A stretch of DNA of 64,000 bases from assembly GCF_020880995.1 (NCBI RefSeq), contig NZ_JAJISD010000003.1, positions 248,001 to 312,000 on the forward strand. The letters are read 5' to 3'. This stretch comes from Reyranella aquatilis (GTDB taxonomy: Bacteria; Pseudomonadota; Alphaproteobacteria; Reyranellales; Reyranellaceae). Below, one piece after another: positions 31,337-39,659 of the stretch (positions are counted from its first letter, which is position 1; each line of letters opens with the position of its first letter). The notes under the pieces are model-generated. The model made no database searches, had not been told where the DNA came from, and saw only the letters and a program-made list of their open reading frames with translations. The position numbers and the translations under genes are program-made.

Positions 31337-32008
31337 TCAGGCGGCGCGGGAAATCACGACCTTCAATCGTCCCGTCAGGATGTCGGCCATCTGCTCGGCA
31401 TGGCCGCGGCAGAGCGCCTCGGCCTCGGCGGCCTGGCCCGCCTCTAGCGCGCGCAGGATGCCTTCGTGCTCGTCCCAGACGCTGATGCGCAGATCCTCTT
31501 CGCTCAGCGCCGCAGCCATCACCCGGCGCAGATGCTGCCAGTGCGGCTGGGCGGTTTCCCCGATCAGCGGATTACCCGAGGCCTCGTAGACGAAGAGGTG
31601 GAAGTCGATGTCGGCCTCGATGACCGAGGGCACGTAGCCGCTCGCCACCGCGCGACGGCCGACATCGAGCAGGGCGCGGCCGCGCTGCACGAGATGCGGT
31701 GTGTAGTTGGAGGCGGCGAGGCGGGCGGCGGCGCCGTCCAAGGCGGCACGGACGACATAGAGATTGCGCGCCTGCTGGACGTCGAGCGGGGCGACGCAGA
31801 CACCCTTGCGGCCGGCGTCGATCAGGAAGCCCTCGCGGCGCAGCAGCATCATCGCTTGCAGGACCGGCTGGCGCGACACCCCGAACTTCTGGGCAATCTC
31901 TTCCTGTGTGATTCGGGCCCCCGCTTTCAGTTCCCCGGAGCAGATCGCCTCGAGGACGGAATCGTGGATGCGCTCTGAAAGATCGGGCTCGGGAAGAATG
32001 GGACGCAT
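31337..32008 (-). CDS. GntR-family regulator, FCD (FadR-like) domain
   Basis: A 223-residue protein with an N-terminal winged helix (about 12-66; ITQEEIAQKFGVSRQPVLQAMMLLRREGFL) and an all-helical FCD ligand domain (FHLFVYEASGNPLIGETAQPHWQHLRRVM, metal-type His residues near 135 and 158). It likely senses the carbon source degraded by the downstream dioxygenase-dehydrogenase pair. I used ATG 32008; the upstream ATG 32026 lies inside the palindrome at 32010-32023, which would be its own operator. 49 bases separate it from the dioxygenase gene. Confidence 0.88.
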   Translation of the reverse strand: MRPILPEPDLSERIHDSVLEAICSGELKAGARITQEEIAQKFGVSRQPVLQAMMLLRREGFLIDAGRKGVCVAPLDVQQARNLYVVRAALDGAAARLAASNYTPHLVQRGRALLDVGRRAVASGYVPSVIEADIDFHLFVYEASGNPLIGETAQPHWQHLRRVMAAALSEEDLRISVWDEHEGILRALEAGQAAEAEALCRGHAEQMADILTGRLKVVISRAA

Positions 32009-32009
32009 T

Positions 32010-32023
32010 CTCTGTATACAGAA
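32010..32023. promoter_or_regulatory. Operator-like palindrome upstream of the GntR gene
   Basis: TTCTGTATACAGAA is a perfect 14-bp palindrome two bases before ATG 32008. GntR/FCD regulators often bind palindromes built on GTATAC, so this is a likely autoregulatory site that would also block the ribosome-binding region. Confidence 0.7.
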
Positions 32024-32047
32024 CACAGTCGGACGGGAGTCAACCGC

Positions 32048-33082
32048 CTAGCGAGATTTCAGCCCTTTGGATGCAAGAACTCTCAGGCCGCGATCCGGAT
32101 AGTCGGTGATCAGCCCGTCCACGCCGAGGTCGATCAGCCGCTCCATTTCGGCCGGCGCATTGACCGTCCAGGGGACGACCTTCAGGCCGAGCGCCTGCGC
32201 CTCCCTGACGTTTTCGGCCGTGACGTTGCGCCAGAAGGGCGACCACACGGCGCAGCCGGCCGCCTTTGCCAGCCGCGGCACGGAGCCGCCATGGGCCGCC
32301 AGGTCGAGCCTGCCCAGCCAGGGCGAAGGACGGCCGCCGGCGCGCTGGACCGTGTCGAAGTTGGCGCTTTCGATCGACAGGCAGGCGGTGGCGATTTCGG
32401 GCGCCAGCTTCTTTGCCTCGATCAGGCCGCGCCAGTCGAAGGACTGAAGCGTCGTTCGAGCCTCGGCCTTGCCCTTCCGGATGTCTTCGACCGCCAGCCG
32501 GGCGAAGGCGGCCGGGTCGAGCGTCAGATCGGGCTTGGCCGGATCGGTCTTGATCTCGACGTTGAAGCGGACCCCGGACGCGGCCTGCGCGAAGAATTCG
32601 GCCAGGGTGGGGAAGCGCTGGCCGTCGGCCGGCTTCTGTTCGGGGTACTGCTGGCCGTACTTGCTGGCCGGGTTCACGCGGCCGATGTCGTAACGCCTGA
32701 GTTCGTCGAGCGTCAGCGTGCGAATCGGGGGGCCGGCCGTGGCGAGCCATTGCCCGTCCGGGCCCCGCGTCAGGTCGGGATTGAGTACCGGATCGTGGCT
32801 GATGACGACGACGCCGTCGCGCGTCACCGCGAGGTCGGTCTCGAGCGTGGTGACGCCGAGATCCTGCGCCAGCTTGAAGGCTGCCAGCGTGTTCTCGGGC
32901 GCCAGCCCGCGCGCGCCGCGATGGCCCTGCAGGTCGAAGGCCGCCGCGAGGCCGGTGCTAGCCGCCCAGATTGCGCAGGCGAGCGATGCGATCCGCGATA
33001 TCGGGATGCGTGGCGAGGAGCGCCGGAGTCTTCGCGGTGAACTGGTTGATCGGGTTGACGATGAAGAGATGCTGCGTGGCAC
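32048..33082 (-). CDS. Glycerophosphodiester phosphodiesterase, exported
   Basis: The GDPD domain starts at FDLQGHRGARGLAPENTLAAF and carries the catalytic pair (GHRG and SHDP His residues) and the metal acids in LETDLAVTRDG. It hydrolyses deacylated phospholipids to glycerol 3-phosphate. A signal-peptide-like stretch (SLACAIWAASTGLAAAFD) precedes the domain. The only ATG in frame is 33082, giving 344 residues with a 28-residue Ser/Arg-rich lead and a 125-base overlap with the protease gene. A start codon other than ATG, GTG or TTG near 33010 is conceivable. The domain call is firm, the start is not. Confidence 0.85.
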   Translation of the reverse strand: MPRSISSSSTRSTSSPRRLRRSSPRIPISRIASLACAIWAASTGLAAAFDLQGHRGARGLAPENTLAAFKLAQDLGVTTLETDLAVTRDGVVVISHDPVLNPDLTRGPDGQWLATAGPPIRTLTLDELRRYDIGRVNPASKYGQQYPEQKPADGQRFPTLAEFFAQAASGVRFNVEIKTDPAKPDLTLDPAAFARLAVEDIRKGKAEARTTLQSFDWRGLIEAKKLAPEIATACLSIESANFDTVQRAGGRPSPWLGRLDLAAHGGSVPRLAKAAGCAVWSPFWRNVTAENVREAQALGLKVVPWTVNAPAEMERLIDLGVDGLITDYPDRGLRVLASKGLKSR

Positions 33083-33905
33083 GACTCACTCCTGGAAAGG
33101 GTGCGGCCTTCTCCGCGAGCTTGCCCAGCGCGGAGATGAGGCCGTTCGGATTGCGCGTGAACTGCACGGAGGTCGCATCGGCGAGATACTCGCGCTGGCG
33201 CGATACCGCCATCTGGACAGCCTTGGCGGCAATCGGCGCCAGGATCGCGACGACGAGGAGGATGACGATCAGGATGCCGCCGCCCGAGCTGCCCTTGCGG
33301 TCGCTGCTGCGGGTCGAGCCCCAGTTCATCGTGCGCAGAGCCATGTCGCACACCAGCGCGATCAGGCCGACGGTGACGCCGACCACCACCATGTAGCGCG
33401 TGTCGAGGTTGCGCAGATGCGCCATCTCGTGTGCCACCACGCCCTGCAATTCGTCGCGGTTCAGCGAATTCAGCAGCCCGCGCGTGACGGCGATGGTGCC
33501 GCTGCCGACCTTGTTGCCGGTGGCGAAGGCATTCAGCGCGTCGGTCTCCAGCACCATGACCCTCGGCATCGGCACGCCGGCCGCGATCGAGATCTCCTCG
33601 ACCACGTTGTAGAGCTGTGGTGCGTCCTGCTTCTCGATCTCCTTCGCGCCGGCCATGCCGAGCACCATCCGGTCGCCGACGGCGAGCGAGATCGCACTCC
33701 AGCCGATGCTGGCGATGGCCATCAGGCCCGCGCCCGCGACGCCGACCGGACTGACCGCAGGCAGGGCACCCGACGACTCGCCCTCCAGTAGCGCGCCGAT
33801 CAGGTAACCGACCAGAGCCGCCAGAGCCGTCAGCGCGACCAGCAGCAGCATCGTGTTGCGGCGGTTCTCCGCCTGCGCGGCAACGAAGTCGGTGGTGGCG
33901 CTCAT
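32958..33905 (-). CDS. HtpX-like M48 family zinc metalloprotease
   Basis: The 315-residue membrane protease has TM helices at about 18-40, 55-78, 165-185 and 200-222, the zinc site HEMAH (159-163) in GVVAHEMAHLRNLDTRY, and third ligand E239 in RQREYLADA. It cleaves or surveys membrane proteins at the cytoplasmic face. It follows lemA by 13 bases, a common lemA-htpX pair linked to envelope stress. The C-terminal part includes RATQHLFIVNPINQF and ends TRNPNG-type to THPDIADRIARLRNLGG, normal for the family. Confidence 0.92.
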   Translation of the reverse strand: MSATTDFVAAQAENRRNTMLLLVALTALAALVGYLIGALLEGESSGALPAVSPVGVAGAGLMAIASIGWSAISLAVGDRMVLGMAGAKEIEKQDAPQLYNVVEEISIAAGVPMPRVMVLETDALNAFATGNKVGSGTIAVTRGLLNSLNRDELQGVVAHEMAHLRNLDTRYMVVVGVTVGLIALVCDMALRTMNWGSTRSSDRKGSSGGGILIVILLVVAILAPIAAKAVQMAVSRQREYLADATSVQFTRNPNGLISALGKLAEKAAPFPGVSRATQHLFIVNPINQFTAKTPALLATHPDIADRIARLRNLGG

Positions 33906-33918
33906 GCGCCGCTACCCG

Positions 33919-34473
33919 TCAGCGCAGCGCGACCTTCGGCACTTCGCGCTCGCCCTCGGGCATGTTGAACAGGTCCATCGGACCGAAGCCCAGCGACGCC
34001 GCGGCCAGCACCGCGGGGAAGCTCTGGCGGCGGGTGTTATAGGTGTTCACCGAGTCGTTGTAGAACTGGCGCGCGAAGGCGATCTTGTTCTCGGTCGCCG
34101 TAAGTTCCTCCTGGAGCTGCATGACGTTGTCGTTGGCCTTGAGCTGCGGGTAGTTCTCCATCAAAGCCAGCAGACCGTGCGTCGCCTGACTCAGCGCCGC
34201 CTCCGCCGGGCCCGATTGCGCCGGGTTCCCGGCCGCCGCCACCGCGTTGTTGCGCGCCTGGATCACCTTGGTGAGCGTCTCCTGCTCGTAGGCCATGGCG
34301 TCCTTCACGACCTGGACCAGGTTGGGAATGAGATCGTGCCGCCGCTTCAGCTGCACGTCGATCTGGCTCCACGCCGTCTGCGCCTGGTTGCGGCCGCCGA
34401 CGAGGCCGTTGTAGACGGCGATCAGCCACAGGCCGATGGCGACGACGATGCCGAGGAAGATCCATGAGCTCAT
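33919..34473 (-). CDS. lemA: LemA family protein
   Basis: This 184-residue protein has an N-terminal membrane anchor (about 5-24) followed by the LemA coiled helical domain: VGGRNQAQTAWSQIDVQLKRRHDLIPNLVQVVKDAMAYEQETLTKVIQARN and ENYPQLKANDNVMQLQEELTATENKIAFARQFYNDSVNTYN. LemA function is not settled. It accompanies HtpX-like proteases, as here (13-base gap). AGGAGAA precedes ATG 34473. Confidence 0.94.
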   Translation of the reverse strand: MSSWIFLGIVVAIGLWLIAVYNGLVGGRNQAQTAWSQIDVQLKRRHDLIPNLVQVVKDAMAYEQETLTKVIQARNNAVAAAGNPAQSGPAEAALSQATHGLLALMENYPQLKANDNVMQLQEELTATENKIAFARQFYNDSVNTYNTRRQSFPAVLAAASLGFGPMDLFNMPEGEREVPKVALR

Positions 34474-34537
34474 GCCAGTTCTCCTTTGCCGCGGCGCCCA
34501 GTCTAGTCATGATTGTGGCGGCACGGGAGGAATAAGC

Positions 34538-35005
34538 ATGGAAACGTCAGCGCTTCTCAAGGCCTTCTGCTCGGCGGTGGAGCGCCGCGACGGCAAGGGG
34601 TTCGCTAGCCTGTTCACCGAAGACGCGGTCTATCACGACGTGTTCTACGGCGACTTCAAGGGCCGCGAGAAGATCGCCGAGATGATCGACGACTGGTTCC
34701 ACCGCACCGCGCACGAGTTCCGCTGGGACATGCACCGGCCGGTCAGCGACGGAAAAATGCTCTACGCCTACTACACTTTCAGCTACCTCTCGAAGCTGCC
34801 CGGCGCCGAGGGCAAGCGCGTCGGCTTCGAGGGCTGCTCGATGATGCAGCTCCGCGACGGGCTGATCCTCGACTACCGCGAGGTGGCCAATGTCGGGCCG
34901 GCCTTCGTCGAGCTGGGCTTCGCGCCCGAACGCACCTCGAAGATCCTCGCCAAGGAAGGCGCGCATCTCAGGGCCCAACCTGAGTGGAAGCGGCACCTTG
35001 CCTGA
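34538..35005 (+). CDS. NTF2-like / SnoaL-like fold protein
   Basis: A 155-residue single-domain protein with the NTF2-like pattern: an N-terminal helix with AFCSAVERRDGKGFASLFTEDAVYHDVFYGDFKGREKIAEMIDDWF, then strands MLYAYYTFSY, VGFEGCSMMQLRDGLILDYREVANVG. Proteins of this fold are small isomerases, hydrolases or non-catalytic binding modules. GGGAGG at 34525-34530 supports ATG 34538. It is 9 bases before the exported hydrolase-like gene, so both may be co-transcribed. Specific function unknown. Confidence 0.8.
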   Translation: METSALLKAFCSAVERRDGKGFASLFTEDAVYHDVFYGDFKGREKIAEMIDDWFHRTAHEFRWDMHRPVSDGKMLYAYYTFSYLSKLPGAEGKRVGFEGCSMMQLRDGLILDYREVANVGPAFVELGFAPERTSKILAKEGAHLRAQPEWKRHLA

Positions 35006-35014
35006 GGGAAATCC

Positions 35015-36256
35015 ATGAAGCGACGCGTCTGGCTGGCTCTGGGAGTGGCGCTCGCGGCGGCGGTTGCCGTCGGCGCGGTTCTGTATCCCAGGCTCAACGA
35101 GCTGCCCTACGCGACGCCGATCGTCGAGAAGCCGGCGGATGGCGGCCCGGATTCCTTCCCGGGCCTGCTCGATTTGGTTGCGGCGGCCGCACCCGGCGCC
35201 CCGGTGCGCGTGCTGTGGACCCACGGCATGTGCACCCACCCGCCGAGCTGGGTCGACGAGCGGGCAAAGAAGCTGGCCGCTGCCGTGGGCGGCAGTCACC
35301 AGTCGGGGGCGGTGCGCCAGATCGGCCGGCACGGCGCGTCGCTGCGCACGGAACGGATCTCGGTCGGCGCGAACGCGCTCGAGATCGTGTTCCTGAGCTG
35401 GTCGCCGGTGACGGCGCCTCTCAAAAGGGCACTCGAGTACGATCGGTCCGTCAGCTTCGGCGGCGACTTTCCTTATCGGCGCGCCACCCTGAACCGCGAA
35501 CTGAAGAGCGGTCTGGTCAACGATTGCCTGGTCGATGTCGTGACTTACGCGGGGCCCAACGGCAATCCAATCCGCTCCGCCATGGTCGAAGCCGTGTGCG
35601 AGGCGCTGGGTGGCCGGATTGCGGATGGCGAGTGCGATCTCGCAGGCGGCCGGCCACCCGGCAGTCTTGCGCTGGTGGTCGAGAGCCTGGGCACCAAGAT
35701 GATCTTCGATGCCATTCTGAACATCGGTGAGGCAGTCGAGGGCCGGCGCGACGATGCGGCCACCGACCGGTTGGCGAACGCCATGGCCGCGACGAGGATG
35801 ATCTATCTCCTGTCCAACCAGGTACCCCTGCTCGATTCGGCCGATCCGCCGGACGGTTCCACGAAGGTGCTTGCCCCCTCGCCGTCTCTCGTCGGGGCGA
35901 GCGTCGCGCGCTCCTTTGCGCTGCTGGCAAGGATGCGGGAGCGGCTCGCAACCGGACAGCCGCCGCTGACGGCGGTCGCTTTCTCCGATCCCAACGATCT
36001 CCTAAGCTACCGCCTGGTGCCGGCTTTTCTCGGCGACCACGCCCGCCACTTCCGCATCTTCAACGTCGTGGTCTCGAACGCTGCCACCCACATCGGCCTC
36101 TTCGAGCGGCCCGATACCGCTCATTGTGGCTATGCTTGGAATCCGCACGTGCTCGCGATGGTGGCCGAAGGCCACAGGGCAGGCCAGCCGCCGCGCCGGC
36201 CACAGGGCTCGCTGGCCATCTCGTGCCATCGAGAACTCGGGCTGGGCGGTGGCTAG
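35015..36256 (+). CDS. Exported protein, possible alpha/beta hydrolase, family not recognised
   Basis: The 413-residue protein begins with a signal peptide or membrane anchor (7-25). Features resembling an alpha/beta hydrolase are WTHGMCTHPPSWVDERAKKLA (HG at 70-71), a nucleophile-elbow-like VVESLGTKM (S224), FSDPNDLLSY (D325/D328) and ATHIGLF (H359). The elbow lacks the usual Gly before the residue preceding Ser. The N-terminal mature half also resembles lipase and PGAP1-like sequences only loosely. I cannot place it in a family. It follows the NTF2-like gene by 9 bases and may be a secreted esterase. Confidence 0.65.
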   Translation: MKRRVWLALGVALAAAVAVGAVLYPRLNELPYATPIVEKPADGGPDSFPGLLDLVAAAAPGAPVRVLWTHGMCTHPPSWVDERAKKLAAAVGGSHQSGAVRQIGRHGASLRTERISVGANALEIVFLSWSPVTAPLKRALEYDRSVSFGGDFPYRRATLNRELKSGLVNDCLVDVVTYAGPNGNPIRSAMVEAVCEALGGRIADGECDLAGGRPPGSLALVVESLGTKMIFDAILNIGEAVEGRRDDAATDRLANAMAATRMIYLLSNQVPLLDSADPPDGSTKVLAPSPSLVGASVARSFALLARMRERLATGQPPLTAVAFSDPNDLLSYRLVPAFLGDHARHFRIFNVVVSNAATHIGLFERPDTAHCGYAWNPHVLAMVAEGHRAGQPPRRPQGSLAISCHRELGLGGG

Positions 36257-36364
36257 GCTCTATTCCGATACAGATGGATCAAGCACCCCACTTCATCGTG
36301 GAGTGCGATGTCGGCACGTTGGTCGGGAGATTCTAGCTTTCTCCGAACCACCGCGGAGCCTGTC

Positions 36365-37204
36365 TCAGTCGCGCAGCAGCTCGTTGATCGAGGTCTTGGA
36401 GCGGGTGCGCTCGTCGACGGTCTTCACGATCACGGCGCAGTAGGTCGAGGGACGGTCCGGGCCGCCGCCGATGTTGCCGGGCACCACCACCGAGTAGGGC
36501 GGCACCTTGCCGACGTGGATCTGGCCGGTGGCGCGGTCGACCACCTTGGTGGTGGCGCTGATGAACACGCCCATCGAGAGCACCGCGCCGGTGCCGACGA
36601 TCACGCCCTCGACGACCTCGGAGCGGGCGCCGATGAAGCAGTTGTCCTCGATGATCACCGGGTTGGCCTGCAGCGGCTCGAGCACGCCGCCGATGCCCAC
36701 GCCGCCCGAGAGGTGGCAGTTCTTGCCGATCTGGGCGCACGAGCCAACCGTGGCCCAGGTGTCGACCATGGTGCCGGTGTCGACATAGGCGCCGAGGTTG
36801 ACGAACGACGGCATCAGCACGACCGACGGTGCGATGTAGGAGCCGCGGCGCACGATCGAGCCGGGCACCGAGCGATAGTTCGCCTTGGCGAAGCGGGCGG
36901 CGTCCCAGCCGGTCGTCTTGAGCGGCACCTTGTCGAACCAGGGCGCGGCGCCCAGGCCGGGGAACGTGGCGCCGCCGTCCATCGGGACCGAATCGTAGAG
37001 GCGGAAGGAGAGCAGCACGGCCTTCTTCAGCCACTGGTTCACGACCCATTCGTCGCCGAACTTCTCGGCGGTGCGGTAGGTGCCGTCGTCGAGGCCGGCG
37101 ATCGCCGTCTCGACCGCGTCGCGGACCTCGCCCTTGGTGGCGCTGTTGATGCCGTCACGCGCTTCCCATGCCGCGTCGATCGCGGTCTGCAGCTGCTTGC
37201 TCAT
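36365..37204 (-). CDS. dapD: 2,3,4,5-tetrahydropyridine-2,6-dicarboxylate N-succinyltransferase
   Basis: This 279-residue left-handed beta-helix acyltransferase has [91 protein letters not shown], the DapD hexapeptide repeat block (about 110-200), and GNIGGG near 250. It succinylates tetrahydrodipicolinate in lysine and diaminopimelate synthesis. dapB is at 44649-45446 in the same window. A single gene, ATG 37204. The 108-base gap from 36257 contains no gene. Confidence 0.96.
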   Translation of the reverse strand: MSKQLQTAIDAAWEARDGINSATKGEVRDAVETAIAGLDDGTYRTAEKFGDEWVVNQWLKKAVLLSFRLYDSVPMDGGATFPGLGAAPWFDKVPLKTTGWDAARFAKANYRSVPGSIVRRGSYIAPSVVLMPSFVNLGAYVDTGTMVDTWATVGSCAQIGKNCHLSGGVGIGGVLEPLQANPVIIEDNCFIGARSEVVEGVIVGTGAVLSMGVFISATTKVVDRATGQIHVGKVPPYSVVVPGNIGGGPDRPSTYCAVIVKTVDERTRSKTSINELLRD

Positions 37205-37280
37205 CGAAAAATCCCTCGAAAATGCCGCCGGACCATAGCGGCGGGAGGCCCGGAGTCAATGTTCCGGGCTATGCTGGCCC

Positions 37281-37718
37281 ATGGCCTTCAAGATCCCCGA
37301 ATCGGTGCTGGTGGTGATCCATACGCCCCGGCTGGACGTGCTCGTGCTGGAGCGCGTCGGGACGGGCCTGTGGCAGTCCGTGACCGGCTCGCGCGAGCCG
37401 GACGACCCCGATCTCGAGGCGACCGCCCGCCGCTAGTTGCGGGAGGAGACCGGCCTGGCGGTCGGAACGCTCACCGATTGGCGGCAGACCAACCGCTACG
37501 AGATTTGGCCCCAGTGGCGGGGACGCTACGCACCGGATGTCACCCACAATGTCGAGCATGTCTTCGGCTTCCAGGTCCCGGAGCAGACCGTGGCGACCCT
37601 CGACCCGGCGGAACATGTCTCTCAGCTCTGGCTGCCCTGGCAGGACGCAATGAAGAAGGTCTTCTCGCCGACCAACCGCGACGCAATCTGGCAGCTCCAG
37701 CGGCGGGTCAAAGCGTAA
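37281..37718 (+). pseudogene. nudB: nudB-like Nudix hydrolase interrupted by an in-frame TAG
   Basis: Reading from ATG 37281 to TAA 37716-37718 gives a 145-residue Nudix protein like dihydroneopterin triphosphate diphosphatase: FKIPESVLVVIHTPRLDVLVLERVG, GLWQSVTGSREPDDPDLEATARR, then TAG (37434-37436), then LREETGL, ending DPAEHVSQLWLPWQDAMKKVFSPTNRDAIWQLQRRVKA. The TAG replaces the invariant Glu of the Nudix-box RE, one base from GAG. Both halves are otherwise intact, so the break is recent or an assembly error. TTG 37437 could only make an inactive half. Confidence 0.85.
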
Positions 37719-37812
37719 GGGTCCCTCGCTGCGCTCGGGGTGACAATCTTGTCGAGATGGACGCCGTGCGCCGATGCAAAAACGGTGTCATCCAGAGCGT
37801 AGCGAGGGACCC
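37719..37812. repeat. Palindromic element, family B2
   Basis: GGGTCCCTCGCTGCGCTCGG at 37719 pairs with its inverted partner ending GCGTAGCGAGGGACCC at 37812. The centre (about 37739-37790) aligns with that of 57765-57862, including the shared TGCGCCGAT. It lies between the broken nudB and the MFS gene. Confidence 0.8.
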
Positions 37813-37863
37813 TTGCCCAGGGGGCTTATGAAGAGTGGCTGCTCTCGGGCATAGTGGCCCGGC

Positions 37864-39255
37864 ATGACAGACCCCCACCCGGTGGCGCCGCCCGTCCGTG
37901 AAGCCTCGAAGCTCGGCCAGTTCAGCTGGGCGCTGTTCGACTGGGCCAACCAGCCCTTCTTCACCATCGTCACCACTTTCATCTTCGCACCCTACTTCGC
38001 CAACGTGCTGGTCGGCGATCCGGTGCAGGGACAGGCGGCCTGGGGCTTCACGCAATCGGCCTCCGGCGTGCTCATCGCGTTGATGAGCCCGTTCCTGGGC
38101 GCCATGGCCGATGCCGGCGGGCGCCGCAAGCCCTTCATCCTGGCTTTCCAGCTCCTGCTGGTCGCGGGATGCGCCGGCCTGTGGTTCGCCTATCCCAACC
38201 GGCCCGATCTCATCCTGCCGATCAGCTGGGCGGTGATCCTCGCCACGGTCGGGGCGGAGATGTCGATCGTGTTCAACAACGCGCAGCTCCCGAACATCGT
38301 GCGCCCCGAGCGCATGGGCCGCCTGAGCGGCTTCGGCTGGGGACTGGGCTATTGCGGCGGTCTCGTCTCGCTGCTGCTCGTTCTTGCTGTGTCGATGCCC
38401 TCGATGCTTGGCCTCGGCGCGGGAGACCGGCCGCTGTTCGGCCTCGACGTGTCCAGCCGCGAGCTGGAGCGGCTCGTGGGACCGGCGTCTGCGCTGTGGA
38501 TCGCGATCTTCGTGCTGCCGATGTTCCTGTTCACGCCCGATTCCGCGGGCGCGCGGCGCCAGCCCCTGCTGGTGGCGGCGCGCGAGGGCGGCCGCTCGCT
38601 GCTTTCGACCGTGAGGCAGCTTCCCCGCTTCGGCAACGTGCTGCGCTATCTCATCGCCTTCATGCTCTACAATGACGGGCTCGCGGCGATCATCGCGTTC
38701 GGCGGTGTCTATGCCGCCGCGACCTTCGGCTGGAGCACCGTGACGCTCGGCATCTTCGGCATCATCCTGACCGTCTTCGCGATCCCCGGCTCCTTCCTCG
38801 GCGGCCGGCTCGACGACTGGATCGGCAGCAAGCGTACCATCCAGTTCGCCATCGCCGGCGTGATCGTCGCGACCCTCGGCATCGTCGGTGTCACCGCCAC
38901 GCATGTCTTCTTCGTCGTCCCGGCCGACCCGATCAGCCCGACGCGCGGCCTGTTCGGCTCGCTGCAGGAGAAGGTGCTGATGGGCTTCGCGCTCATCCTC
39001 GGCTTCTGCATGGGGCCGATGCAGGCGGCCAGCCGCACCATGGTCGGCCGCATCGCGCCCCCGGGCATGACCGGCGAATTCTACGGACTGTTTGCCCTGT
39101 CGGGACGCGCCACCGCCTGGATGGCGCCGCTCGCCATCGGCGTCGTCACGGCGGCGACCCAGTCCACACGCATCGGCATGGCCTGCGTGCTTTTCTTCCT
39201 GGTGGTAGGGTTCATCCTGCTCTGGAAGGTGCGCGAGGAACGCGCGACCGTCTGA
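37864..39255 (+). CDS. MFS transporter, UMF1/Atg22-like
   Basis: A 463-residue permease with about twelve hydrophobic helices. SWALFDWANQPFFTIVTTFIFAPYFA at about 20-45 is the UMF1/Atg22-like N-terminal signature. Others are SPFLGAMADAGGRRKPFI (MFS loop 2-3) and GFCMGPMQAASRTMVGRIAPPGMTGEFYGLFALSGRATAWMAP. UMF1 members are thought to export amino acids or other small solutes; the substrate here is unknown. ATG 37864 follows family B2 directly. No co-transcribed gene is clear, and a 25-base gap leads to the next gene. Confidence 0.9.
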   Translation: MTDPHPVAPPVREASKLGQFSWALFDWANQPFFTIVTTFIFAPYFANVLVGDPVQGQAAWGFTQSASGVLIALMSPFLGAMADAGGRRKPFILAFQLLLVAGCAGLWFAYPNRPDLILPISWAVILATVGAEMSIVFNNAQLPNIVRPERMGRLSGFGWGLGYCGGLVSLLLVLAVSMPSMLGLGAGDRPLFGLDVSSRELERLVGPASALWIAIFVLPMFLFTPDSAGARRQPLLVAAREGGRSLLSTVRQLPRFGNVLRYLIAFMLYNDGLAAIIAFGGVYAAATFGWSTVTLGIFGIILTVFAIPGSFLGGRLDDWIGSKRTIQFAIAGVIVATLGIVGVTATHVFFVVPADPISPTRGLFGSLQEKVLMGFALILGFCMGPMQAASRTMVGRIAPPGMTGEFYGLFALSGRATAWMAPLAIGVVTAATQSTRIGMACVLFFLVVGFILLWKVREERATV

Positions 39256-39280
39256 TCAAGGACGTTCGAGGGAGGACCGC

Positions 39281-39598
39281 ATGATCACCGCCATCGTGAA
39301 TTTCAAGCTGCCGGCCGACATCGATGCGAAGAAGGCCGCCGAACTGTTCAAGGGTTCGGCGCCCAAGTACCGCGGCATGAAGGGCCTGGTCCGCAAATAC
39401 TATCTGTTCGATGCGGAGAAGCGGATCGGCGGCGGCGTCTATCTCTGGAAGAGCCGAGCCGACGCCGAGGCCGTCTACACGCCGCAATGGCAGGCCTATA
39501 TCGCCGAGCGCTACGGCGCCCCGCCCGAGATCCGCTATTTCGAGACCGCCGTCGTGGTCGACAACGACAGCGACACGATCACGGCCGACGCGGCATAG
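39281..39598 (+). CDS. YdhR-like small monooxygenase-fold protein
   Basis: The 105-residue protein has a dimeric alpha/beta-barrel (ferredoxin-like) pattern, with ITAIVNFKLPADIDAKKAAELFKGSAPKYRGMKGLVRKYYLFDAEKRIGGGVYLWKSRADAEAVY resembling YdhR/monooxygenase-like proteins. Such proteins may oxidise or simply bind small aromatic or lipid ligands. GGGAGG precedes ATG 39281. It may be co-transcribed with the MFS gene 25 bases upstream. Confidence 0.75.
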   Translation: MITAIVNFKLPADIDAKKAAELFKGSAPKYRGMKGLVRKYYLFDAEKRIGGGVYLWKSRADAEAVYTPQWQAYIAERYGAPPEIRYFETAVVVDNDSDTITADAA

Positions 39599-39604
39599 GC
39601 TGGA

Positions 39605-39651
39605 GGCGCGCCGCTGCGAGCGGAGTAACCTCCGCTCTGTAGCGGCGCGCC
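39605..39651. terminator. Nested hairpin between convergent genes
   Basis: Outer arms GGCGCGCCGCT (39605-39615) and AGCGGCGCGCC (39641-39651) enclose an inner pair GAGCGGA (39618-39624) and TCCGCTC (39631-39637). The element separates the YdhR-like gene from the convergent VOC gene and is a likely bidirectional terminator. No T run, so the fold rather than U-tract may act. Confidence 0.55.
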
Positions 39652-39659
39652 GCCTGCGA

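Noticed and set aside
37434..37436. TAG as pyrrolysine or another recoded codon
   Set aside because: Pyrrolysine systems are not expected here, and the Glu it replaces is catalytic. A point mutation or sequencing error explains it better.
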